Source of the DNA: Fidelibacterota bacterium
GTDB taxonomy: Bacteria; Bipolaricaulota; Bipolaricaulia; Bipolaricaulales; Bipolaricaulaceae
Length of the DNA: 6,709 nucleotides
NCBI GenBank assembly: GCA_024277405.1
Contig: JAJRVI010000038.1
Location: 1 to 6,709, forward strand
Direction of reading: 5' to 3'
The position numbers were made by a program, and so were the translations under genes. Below, one piece after another: positions 1-5,327 of this stretch. Positions within the stretch are counted from its first letter, which is position 1. Each line of letters begins with the position of its first letter. The notes under the pieces were generated by a model. The model was not told where the DNA came from. It did not search any database and saw only the letters and a list, made by a program, of their open reading frames with translations.

Positions 1-378
1 GGCTATGCCCGCAACTACCTCCTCCCCAGGAAGCTTGCCGTCCTCCCCACGCCCCACAACGTCGAGCGCTTCCGCAAGCTCCGGGAACAGTACGAAATGG
101 AGCTCGCCGACCGGCGTACCCGGGCCCAGGCGCTGGCGGCAAAACTTCAGGGGGCGGAACTCGTCTTCGGCCGGAAGGTACACGACGTGGACAAGCTATA
201 CGCCGCCGTACGGCCCCACGACGTGGCCAAGGAGATCGAGGAGAGATTCGGGGTGAAGATAGAACCGTCCAAGATCGTGATGGAACCCATCGAGCTCTTG
301 GGCGAATACGAGGTCCAGGTGAAACTATACGAGGACATCGGGGCGACCCTGAAGGTGAAAGTGGAGCCCATCGACTGA
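1..378 (+). CDS. rplI: Large-subunit ribosomal protein bL9, 3' part (5' end outside window)
   Basis: The frame is open from base 1 and ends at TGA 376-378, giving 125 residues. The first visible residues, GYARNYLLPRKLAV, are the end of the bL9 N-terminal rRNA-binding domain. Compared with the usual length of about 148, roughly 23 N-terminal residues lie outside the window. A charged helix follows (about residues 20-50, rich in E, R, K), as in the long connecting helix of bL9. The C-terminal domain starts near VHDVDKLYAAVRPHDVAKEI, which replaces the more usual GKLFGSVT-type sequence, and ends in alternating beta-strand residues (YEVQVKLYEDIGATLKVKV). bL9 binds 23S rRNA near the L1 stalk on the outside of the 50S subunit. 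murJ begins at the base after the stop codon, so the two are probably co-transcribed. An ATG at 97 is internal methionine, not the start. Confidence 0.95.
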   Translation, partial: GYARNYLLPRKLAVLPTPHNVERFRKLREQYEMELADRRTRAQALAAKLQGAELVFGRKVHDVDKLYAAVRPHDVAKEIEERFGVKIEPSKIVMEPIELLGEYEVQVKLYEDIGATLKVKVEPID

Positions 379-1878
379 ATGTCCCTCCGGGGGGATGCCT
401 TCCGGGCCGCGCTGGGCACCGCGGTCTCCCGCGTGTTCGGCCTGGCCCGGGAGGTGGCCTTGGCCCATTTTTTCGGGGCCACCGGCGGTCTCGACGCGTT
501 CTGGGTAGCGTTCCTCGTCCCCAATATCCTCAGACGGCTCCTCGGCGAGGGGGGCATCGCCATCGCGTTCGTGCCCACATACCTCAGGGAAGAGCGGGAG
601 GGGCGGGGCGAGGAGTTCCTCCGGGCCGCCTTCACTGTGGCCCTGATCGCCTTCCCCCTCATGTGCCTTTTGGGGAGCTACCTCGCGCCGAAGTTCATGC
701 CCATACTGGCCGGCGGATTCCCCCCGGGACGGCTCTCCCTCGCCGCCCGCCTCGCGCGGGTCCTCTTCCCCTTCCTGGGGTTCGTGGGCCTTGCGTCACT
801 GTTCGGCGGGCTCCTCAACGTGAAGGGGCGCTTCTTCCTCCCCTCCGTCTCCCCCGCACTGTTCAGCCTCGGGGCCATCGTCGGCGCCGCCCTCTCGATC
901 CGTGTCGCCGAGCCCGCCCTCTCTCTGGCCCTGGGGGTTCTAGGGGGGGCCTTCCTCCAGACCCTCGTCCTCGCCCTTCCCCTGTGGGGAGACCTGAAGC
1001 TGGGGAAGCCGTGGCACCCCGGGCTGCTGGAGGTGGGGAAGAGGCTGATTCCCGCCTTCGCCGGGCTCCTCCTCGCCGAAGTGAACGCCCTCGTGGACAA
1101 CCGCCTCGCTTCCGGCCTGCCCCCGGGTTCCATCTCGGTACTCCAATATGCGATGCGTCTCTTTCAGCTTCCCATGGGAGTTATCGCCGCTTCAGTGGGG
1201 ATGGCGATCCTCCCCCGGCTCTCCCGAGCCGCCCTGCGCGCGGACACGGCCTCGTTGCGTCGGGGCCTCGCGGAGGGGGTGGAGACGGTCCTCGGATGGG
1301 TCTTGCCCGCCATGGCGGGGCTATTGGTCTTGGGTCGGCCGATCGTGGCGTTCCTCTTCGGACACGGGGCCTTCGGCGAGGTGGCGGTGGAGGGGACATA
1401 CGGGGCGTTAGCGGGATATCTCGTGGGGCTCTGGGGCTACGCCCTGATACACCTGTTCACCCGGGCCTTCCACGCGTTGGGCCTCCTCCGGGTCCCGCCC
1501 TTCGTCCTCGGGATTTCCGCCGCGATCAACGTGGCCCTGGACCTCGCCCTGGTGGGGATCTGGGGCGTGTTCGGACTCGCGGTGGCCACGGGGATCTCCG
1601 GGTGTGCAGGAGGTATCTTCGCGGGAACCCTTTTGTGGAAAAGGGTGTCGGGGTGGCTCCCCGGAAAGGGGCTCCTCCGGATCGCCATGGGAACAGGGGT
1701 CATGGCCGGTGTGGTGTGGGCCTTCGACATCTCGGTGGGAACGAAGCTCCCGGAGTTCGGCCGTGTATTCAGCGGGGTGGCGCTCGGATTCCTCGTTTAC
1801 TCCCCGTTCCTGGGCTCCAGGAAGCTGCGGGCCTTGTGGACCGGCATCGGTCGGTTCCCCTTAGGCGGGCCCCGGTAG
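379..1878 (+). CDS. murJ: Lipid II flippase, MurJ/MviN family
   Basis: A 499-residue integral membrane protein, about the normal length for MurJ (14 membrane helices expected). MurJ flips the peptidoglycan precursor lipid II across the cytoplasmic membrane. The family signature at the N-terminus is clear: SRVFGLARE (17-25), DAFWVAF (39-45), PNILRRLLGEGGIAIAFVP (48-66), and later YAMRLFQLPMGVIAASVG (257-274). Arg18, Arg24, Arg52 and Arg260, plus Asp39, fall where the charged cavity residues of characterised MurJ proteins lie; this is by motif position, not alignment. The rest is a run of hydrophobic segments with short basic loops. The ATG at 379 follows the bL9 stop directly. No good Shine-Dalgarno is at normal spacing (GGAG lies 12 nt upstream), so translation is probably coupled to bL9. 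The stop is 3 nt from the stop of the convergent trpS. Confidence 0.95.
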   Translation: MSLRGDAFRAALGTAVSRVFGLAREVALAHFFGATGGLDAFWVAFLVPNILRRLLGEGGIAIAFVPTYLREEREGRGEEFLRAAFTVALIAFPLMCLLGSYLAPKFMPILAGGFPPGRLSLAARLARVLFPFLGFVGLASLFGGLLNVKGRFFLPSVSPALFSLGAIVGAALSIRVAEPALSLALGVLGGAFLQTLVLALPLWGDLKLGKPWHPGLLEVGKRLIPAFAGLLLAEVNALVDNRLASGLPPGSISVLQYAMRLFQLPMGVIAASVGMAILPRLSRAALRADTASLRRGLAEGVETVLGWVLPAMAGLLVLGRPIVAFLFGHGAFGEVAVEGTYGALAGYLVGLWGYALIHLFTRAFHALGLLRVPPFVLGISAAINVALDLALVGIWGVFGLAVATGISGCAGGIFAGTLLWKRVSGWLPGKGLLRIAMGTGVMAGVVWAFDISVGTKLPEFGRVFSGVALGFLVYSPFLGSRKLRALWTGIGRFPLGGPR

Positions 1879-1881
1879 ATG

Positions 1882-2856
1882 TCACGAAAGCCCCACCCGC
1901 TCCCGTACCTCGCCGATCACCTCCCGCGCGATCACCCGGGCACGCTCCGCCCCGGCGGCGAGGATGTCGCGGATCTCGCCCCGTTCCTCGAGTTCCCGGC
2001 GCCGCTCCCGGATCGGGGCGAGGAACTCCATGAGGTGCTTGTAAAGCGTCTCCTTTAGATCCTTGTAGAGGAGCTTGCCGGCCCTGTGCTTCTCGCGAAA
2101 ATCCTCCACCAATTCGTTCGGGGCCACGAGTTCCAGGAGCAAGAACAGGTTGGCAACGCCGGGCGACATCTCCTGTCCCGGACGCAATCCCATATCGGTG
2201 ACAGCGGACCGGATCTTCCGGTAGATCGAGCTCTCGTCTTCCATGAGACCGATGTAGTGTTCCGGCCCGTAGGACTTGCTCATCTTGCGCGAGGGGTCGG
2301 CCAAGGACATGATGCGGGCCCCCTTGGAGAGGATGGGTTGAGGCTCGGGAAAAAGTTCCCCGAAGCGGTGGTTGAAGCGGCGAGCGATACGGCGGGAGAG
2401 CTCGAGGTGCTGCAGTTGATCCTCCCCCACGGGAACGTGATCGGCGAGGTACAGCAGGATGTCGGCCGCCTGGAGGACGGGGTAGTAAAAGAGTCCCGCG
2501 TTCACGAATTCTTGTTCCCGCGCCTTCTGTTTAAATTGCGTCATCCTGGTGAGGTCTCCGAAGGAGGTCACGCATCCCAGGATCCAACAAAGCTCCGTAT
2601 GTTCGGGGACATCCGACTGCACAAAGAGGATCGACTTCTCGGGATCGATGCCACAAGCGAGGAGGTCCATGGCCAGCGACTCCCTGGCCTTCCGCATCTC
2701 CTGGGGAACCATCTCCTCGTTAGTGAGTGCATGGTAATCCACGATGCAGTAAATGCACTCATTCCCTTCTTGGAGCTCCACCCACTGCTTTATCGCCCCG
2801 AAGTAATTGCCTAGGTGCAGGGTCCCCGTCGGCTGTATCCCGGAAAAGATACGCAT
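1882..2856 (-). CDS. trpS: Tryptophanyl-tRNA synthetase
   Basis: A 324-residue class I aminoacyl-tRNA synthetase, full length for bacterial TrpRS. It charges tRNA-Trp with tryptophan using ATP in the cytoplasm. The HIGH-like motif is PTGTLHLGNYFGA (9-21), and the KMSKS loop is intact at 191-195. The TrpRS-typical VGEDQLQH (143-150) precedes it, and the segment around DYHAL (40-44) and FVQSDVPEH (78-86) is also characteristic. The C-terminal helical region (about 240-324) is rich in Arg and Glu, as expected for the anticodon-binding part. The ATG start is fixed by a near-consensus Shine-Dalgarno 4 nt upstream. The gene stands alone on this strand, convergent with murJ. It has its own promoter candidates and a roughly 100-nt leader (see separate entries). 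Confidence 0.97.
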   Translation of the reverse strand: MRIFSGIQPTGTLHLGNYFGAIKQWVELQEGNECIYCIVDYHALTNEEMVPQEMRKARESLAMDLLACGIDPEKSILFVQSDVPEHTELCWILGCVTSFGDLTRMTQFKQKAREQEFVNAGLFYYPVLQAADILLYLADHVPVGEDQLQHLELSRRIARRFNHRFGELFPEPQPILSKGARIMSLADPSRKMSKSYGPEHYIGLMEDESSIYRKIRSAVTDMGLRPGQEMSPGVANLFLLLELVAPNELVEDFREKHRAGKLLYKDLKETLYKHLMEFLAPIRERRRELEERGEIRDILAAGAERARVIAREVIGEVRERVGLS

Positions 2857-2860
2857 GGGT

Positions 2861-2870
2861 CACCTCCCTT
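2861..2870 (-). promoter_or_regulatory. Strong ribosome binding site of trpS
   Basis: On the minus strand AAGGGAGGTG is followed by ACCC and the ATG of trpS. It closely matches the complement of the 16S rRNA 3' end and settles the start. The upstream segment CATCCTC (minus strand, about 2880-2886) can pair with GAGGTG of this site through a one-base bulge, so the site may be hidden in one leader conformation. Confidence 0.85.
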
Positions 2871-2873
2871 GAT

Positions 2874-2949
2874 CGCGAGGATGAGAAACAGCGGGCGCTG
2901 AGGCGGAGGGACTGGAAGCCCTATTTACGCCAAAGATAACCTCCTCGCG
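2874..2949 (-). promoter_or_regulatory. Structured trpS leader closed by an 8-bp inverted repeat
   Basis: On the minus strand CGCGAGGA (2942-2949) is perfectly complementary to TCCTCGCG (2874-2881), closing a loop of about 60 nt just before the trpS Shine-Dalgarno. Inside, GGCG-AGGG can pair with CCCT-CGCC around the region 2892-2932. The upstream arm of the repeat lies within the short Trp-containing ORF. The downstream arm contains the bases that could hide the ribosome binding site. No T-box signature (TGGNACCGCG-like) is visible. Confidence 0.35.
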
Positions 2950-2953
2950 CCAT
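2921..2953 (-). CDS. Possible leader peptide of trpS with one Trp codon
   Basis: On the minus strand an ATG at 2951-2953 opens a 10-codon ORF (MARGGYLWRK) ending at TAG 2921-2923. An alternative ATG two codons earlier (2957-2959) would add ME. GGTGGAG (2960-2966) sits 6 nt before the inner ATG, a good Shine-Dalgarno arrangement. The predicted start of transcription from the TATAAT promoter is around 2964, so the 5' untranslated part would be very short. The single TGG (2930-2932) near the end of the ORF, in the leader of a Trp-tRNA synthetase, is suggestive of regulation by tryptophan. However, ORFs this short arise by chance, and one Trp codon is a weak sensor. Confidence 0.25.
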   Translation of the reverse strand: MARGGYLWRK

Positions 2954-2970
2954 CTCCATCTCCACCGGAG

Positions 2971-3001
2971 ATTATAAGGAGAACCGGGGACACAGGGGCA
3001 A
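2971..3001 (-). promoter_or_regulatory. Sigma-70-type promoter candidate for trpS
   Basis: On the minus strand there is a perfect TATAAT at 2971-2976. The best upstream element is TTGCCC at 2996-3001, with a 19-nt spacer, longer than the optimal 17. Transcription would start near 2964, giving a leader of about 108 nt. It lies downstream of the minus-strand terminator at 3008-3035, so it would be the promoter that actually serves trpS. Confidence 0.55.
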
Positions 3002-3007
3002 ACGGGT

Positions 3008-3035
3008 AAAAAAACACCGCGCTATCCGCGCGGCG
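3008..3035 (-). terminator. Intrinsic terminator, minus strand
   Basis: On the minus strand CGCCGCGC, loop GGATA, GCGCGGTG form an 8-bp stem (7 Watson-Crick pairs and one G-U), followed at once by seven T residues (3008-3014). This is a textbook Rho-independent terminator for transcripts moving toward trpS. No gene ends here on this strand, so either it closes a minus-strand RNA from the 3036-3340 region, or it insulates trpS from antisense read-through. Confidence 0.6.
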
Positions 3036-3043
3036 CAACTCTA

Positions 3044-3072
3044 TATATATGACACTACCCGATCGCCGTCAA
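3044..3072 (-). promoter_or_regulatory. Second minus-strand sigma-70-type promoter candidate
   Basis: On the minus strand TTGACG (3067-3072) is followed after exactly 17 nt by TATATA (3044-3049). The predicted start is near 3037, directly in front of the terminator hairpin at 3008-3035, so the product would be an RNA of about 30 nt. The TATATATA run is palindromic and could also serve as a -10 element for plus-strand transcription into the 3070-3386 leader, although I see no good plus-strand -35. Confidence 0.35.
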
Positions 3073-3386
3073 GGGCGGATGTGCCTCATTGGAAGTGTTA
3101 CCGAAGGGCAGTGAGTTGCTCCAGAGGTAAAGCGCCCGCCGCGGGGGTCCTGGAGGGGCTGGAACACCTCACCCGATGCCCCGGGGGCGCGTTCGCGAAG
3201 AGCTCCCCGCTCGCCATCGTCGCCACAGGGGACGTGAACGGCCGGATAATTTCGAGGCCAACGGGTTTCCCCCGAGGGAACCTCTTCGCCCAGGCGGGAG
3301 GAAAACCGGGGTGGGCATATCCCCCTTTTGCAGCTAACATTGTAGGCCCTGCGGAGATCCTTCGGGGACGTGAAGGGGAGAACGGC
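3070..3386 (+). ncRNA. Candidate structured leader RNA (riboswitch-like) of the FAD-dependent dehydrogenase
   Basis: This stretch has no convincing protein. A plus-strand RNA can form a long-range closing stem. AAGGG (3071-3075) pairs with CCCTT (3323-3327). After a single bulged C (3076), GGATGTGCC (3077-3085) pairs with GGCATATCC (3314-3322). That makes 14 pairs enclosing about 230 nt. Local hairpins inside include GGGCA/TGCTC (3106-3110 with 3117-3121), a GTGTT/AACAC helix (3095-3099 with 3163-3167), CGTC/GACG (3218-3221 with 3231-3234) and GGTTTCCC/GGGAACC (3264-3271 with 3276-3282). Several pairs are G-U on this strand and would be A-C mismatches on the other, which favours a plus-strand RNA. 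A C(UUCG)G tetraloop lies at 3360-3365. The downstream Shine-Dalgarno can compete for the closing stem. I do not recognise a known class. Confidence 0.4.
3375..3380 (+). promoter_or_regulatory. Ribosome binding site deciding the GTG start at 3387
   Basis: GGGGAG lies 6 nt before GTG 3387-3389, which begins the conserved FAD-binding N-terminus directly. The frame stays open upstream to a GTG at 3081, but that extension has no recognisable protein character and no family counterpart. CCCCTTT (3322-3328) can pair with GAAGGGG (3372-3378) and hide this site. Confidence 0.75.
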
Positions 3387-4721
3387 GTGAAATACGACGT
3401 GGCCATAGTGGGGGCGGGCCCAGCGGGCCTGTTCGCGGCCCTCGAGCTCGTGGAGGGGGGCTTCCGGACCATCGTCATCGACAAGGGGCTCGATCCCCGA
3501 AAGCGGACCAGCATCACGTGCGGTGTCGGGGGAGCCGGGACCTTTTCCGACGGGAAGTTGAACCTCACCCCGCGGATCGGAGGCGACCCCGCGGCCATCG
3601 GCTGTAGCCCCGCCGAACTGGAGAGCCTTATCGAGGAGGTGGACGAGGCCTTCACCCGCTATGGCGCGCCCCCACACTATTCGGGCGAGGACCGAATGTC
3701 CCTGGCTTCCCTCAAGAAAAGGGCGGCCGAGGCGGGGATCGAGTTCATCGCCGGGCGCCAGCGCCACATCGGCACCTCCCGCATCCGCGAGGTAATAGAC
3801 AACTTTTACCGGGACCTCATCGCGCGCGGGGTGGATTTCCGGCTGGGCACAAAGGTGGAGAGGATAGAGCGCACGGGCCGGGGTTACATCCTGCGCGGGA
3901 ACGACCTCGCGGTGGAGGCCTCCTACGTGATCGCCGCCCCGGGGAGGGTGGGGGCGTACTGGCTACGGGAAGTGGCCCGGGAGCTCGGGGTGGGACCGGA
4001 GTTCGGTCCGCTGGACGTGGGGGTACGCGTCGAGTTCCCCGCGGAGCTTTACGAACCCATCGAGCGGGTGATGTATGACGCCAAGTTCCGCATGCGCACC
4101 TCCACCTACGACGACATGGTGCGCACCTTCTGTACCAATCCCCGTGGGTTCGTGGTCAAAGAGGACTACGAAGAGTTCGTGCTCGTAAACGGTCACGCCG
4201 AGAACGATAAGAAAACGGAAAACACCAATTTCGCCCTATTGGTACACATCGAGCTCACCGACCCGGTGGAGGACACCACCGAGTACGGACGCGCCATCGC
4301 CAAACTGGCCACCACCATTGGGGGTGGGCGCCCCATCCTCCAGCGCCTCAAGGACCTGAAGAAGGGCCGCCGTTCCACCCCCGAGCGGCTCCGCCGGGTC
4401 CCCATCGAGCCCACGCTCGCCGATCACACTCCCGGCGATATCTCCATGGCCCTACCCCATCGGGTGGTGATGGATATCGTGGAGGCCATAGAGAGGCTGG
4501 ACCGGATCATCCCCGGCCTCGCCGCCGACGGTACCTTGATCTACGCCCCCGAGATCAAGTTCTACGATACCCGGTACCGCGTGAAAAAAGGCATGGAAAC
4601 CGATCTCCCGGGGTTCTATGTGGCCGGGGATGCCTCGGGCCACTCCCGCGGGATCGTGTTCGCCGCCGTCACCGGGCTCCTCGCCGCCCGCCACATAAAG
4701 GCCGTGAACAGGGATCGGTGA
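3387..4721 (+). CDS. FAD-dependent dehydrogenase of the COG2509 type (function unknown)
   Basis: A 444-residue flavoprotein. The N-terminus is a Rossmann dinucleotide-binding fold: DVAIVGAGPAGL with GxGxxG at residues 9-14 and an acidic residue ending the second strand (Asp32 in IVIDKG). CGVGGAGTFSDGKLNL (45-60) is the sequence I associate with COG2509 'uncharacterised FAD-dependent dehydrogenases'. The C-terminal FAD motif is GFYVAGDASGHSRGIVFAA (409-427), with Gly414-Asp415 expected to contact the FAD ribityl/phosphate. No signal peptide or membrane segment is present, so it is probably cytoplasmic. The substrate is unknown for the family, and the sequence does not reveal it. The GTG start is chosen because of the Shine-Dalgarno and because the fold begins there. 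It is the first gene of a probable three-gene operon, with 24 nt to the next gene, and is preceded by a putative structured leader. Confidence 0.85.
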   Translation: MKYDVAIVGAGPAGLFAALELVEGGFRTIVIDKGLDPRKRTSITCGVGGAGTFSDGKLNLTPRIGGDPAAIGCSPAELESLIEEVDEAFTRYGAPPHYSGEDRMSLASLKKRAAEAGIEFIAGRQRHIGTSRIREVIDNFYRDLIARGVDFRLGTKVERIERTGRGYILRGNDLAVEASYVIAAPGRVGAYWLREVARELGVGPEFGPLDVGVRVEFPAELYEPIERVMYDAKFRMRTSTYDDMVRTFCTNPRGFVVKEDYEEFVLVNGHAENDKKTENTNFALLVHIELTDPVEDTTEYGRAIAKLATTIGGGRPILQRLKDLKKGRRSTPERLRRVPIEPTLADHTPGDISMALPHRVVMDIVEAIERLDRIIPGLAADGTLIYAPEIKFYDTRYRVKKGMETDLPGFYVAGDASGHSRGIVFAAVTGLLAARHIKAVNRDR

Positions 4722-4745
4722 CCCGGGACCCGGAAGATTTAGGGG

Positions 4746-5327
4746 ATGATCTACGGGGAAAGGGTGAGGCTGAGGGCGATAGAGCGGGACGATATCCCCC
4801 GGTTCCTCCGGTGGTTCAATGACCCCGAGATCAGGCGCCATCTCACCATGTTCCGGCCCCTCTCCCGGGCGGAGGAGGAAAGGTGGGTGGAGTCCCTCCT
4901 TTCCCGCCGGGACGATATGGTCCTCGCCATCGAGGTGAAGGAAGGCGATGGCTGGGTTCACATCGGAAACGTGGGCCTGCATAGGATCGACTGGAAGAAC
5001 CGCGCCGCGACCCTGGGAATCGTTATCGGGGAGAAATCATATTGGGGCCAAGGATACGGGGCCGAGGCGGTGCGGACGATGCTCCGCTACGCTTTCCTCG
5101 AGCTCGGCTTGAACCGGGTGGAACTGGAGGTGTTCTCCTTCAACCTTCGGGCCCTCCGCTGCTACGAAAAGGCCGGTTTCAAACGCGAAGGCGTGCGGCG
5201 TCAAGCCCTATTCCGGGATGGGAAATTCCACGACGTTATCCTCATGGGGATCCTCAGATCCGAGTTTTCCCCGAACCCAGCCCCGGGGCTCCCCTGGCCC
5301 AAGGGAAGAGATGAAAGCGAGCCTTGA
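4746..5327 (+). CDS. GNAT-family N-acetyltransferase, RimJ/RimL type
   Basis: A 193-residue protein with the GNAT fold of the RimJ/RimL group (COG1670), which transfers acetyl from acetyl-CoA to protein N-termini or small amines. The N-terminus VRLRAIERDDIPRFLRWFND (7-26) is typical. The central strand LGIVIGEKSYWGQGYGAEA (90-108) carries the acetyl-CoA pyrophosphate loop GQGYGAEA (101-108). The C-terminal FNLRALRCYEKAGF (132-145) is the conserved NxxAxxxYEKxGF block with Tyr140. The acceptor cannot be predicted. The fold ends near residue 171. The remaining proline- and charge-rich tail (about 22 residues) is outside the family core, and its coding sequence also holds the ribosome binding site and start of the next gene. 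GGAAG at 4732-4736 is 9 nt before the ATG; AGGGG abuts it. The 17-bp overlap with the next gene implies translational coupling. Confidence 0.9.
   Translation: MIYGERVRLRAIERDDIPRFLRWFNDPEIRRHLTMFRPLSRAEEERWVESLLSRRDDMVLAIEVKEGDGWVHIGNVGLHRIDWKNRAATLGIVIGEKSYWGQGYGAEAVRTMLRYAFLELGLNRVELEVFSFNLRALRCYEKAGFKREGVRRQALFRDGKFHDVILMGILRSEFSPNPAPGLPWPKGRDESEP

Noticed and set aside
147..662. Long open frame on the minus strand opposite bL9/murJ
   Set aside because: Arg/Ser/Pro-rich translation without domains, wholly opposite two well-recognised genes: a GC-rich shadow frame.
663..2033. 456-residue open frame overlapping murJ in another frame
   Set aside because: Arg/Pro/Gly-rich low-complexity translation typical of shadow frames; murJ has full family motifs throughout.
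2086..2814. 242-residue plus-strand frame inside trpS
   Set aside because: Antisense to an intact TrpRS with all catalytic motifs; no domain recognisable.
2892..2912. Terminator in the trpS leader (CAGCGCCCGCTG followed by TTTCTC, minus strand)
   Set aside because: The stem is at most 4-5 bp with a very small loop and the T tract is interrupted, too weak to call an attenuator terminator.
3098..3132. Glycine-riboswitch-like words (ACCGAAGGGCA, then CAGAGGTAAAG)
   Set aside because: Only two short similarities; the conserved GGAGAG-type segment and the right helix order are missing, and the element is far larger than a glycine aptamer.
3081..3386. In-frame extension of the dehydrogenase by 102 residues to a GTG at 3081
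   Set aside because: The extra residues look like no known domain and no family counterpart is known to me. The GTG at 3387 has a proper Shine-Dalgarno and begins exactly at the FAD-binding fold. The open frame is expected in GC-rich DNA.
3060..3386. RNase P RNA, SRP RNA, tmRNA or 6S RNA
   Set aside because: The GAGGAAAGTCC/P4 pair, the GGTCCGGAAGGAAGCAGCC SRP core and the tRNA-like ends of tmRNA are absent on both strands. A 6S-like single long bulged hairpin does not fit the internal hairpins.
3069..3767. Minus-strand frame spanning the candidate RNA and the start of the dehydrogenase
   Set aside because: No recognisable domain, no family-like pattern, and half of it is antisense to the FAD-binding domain.
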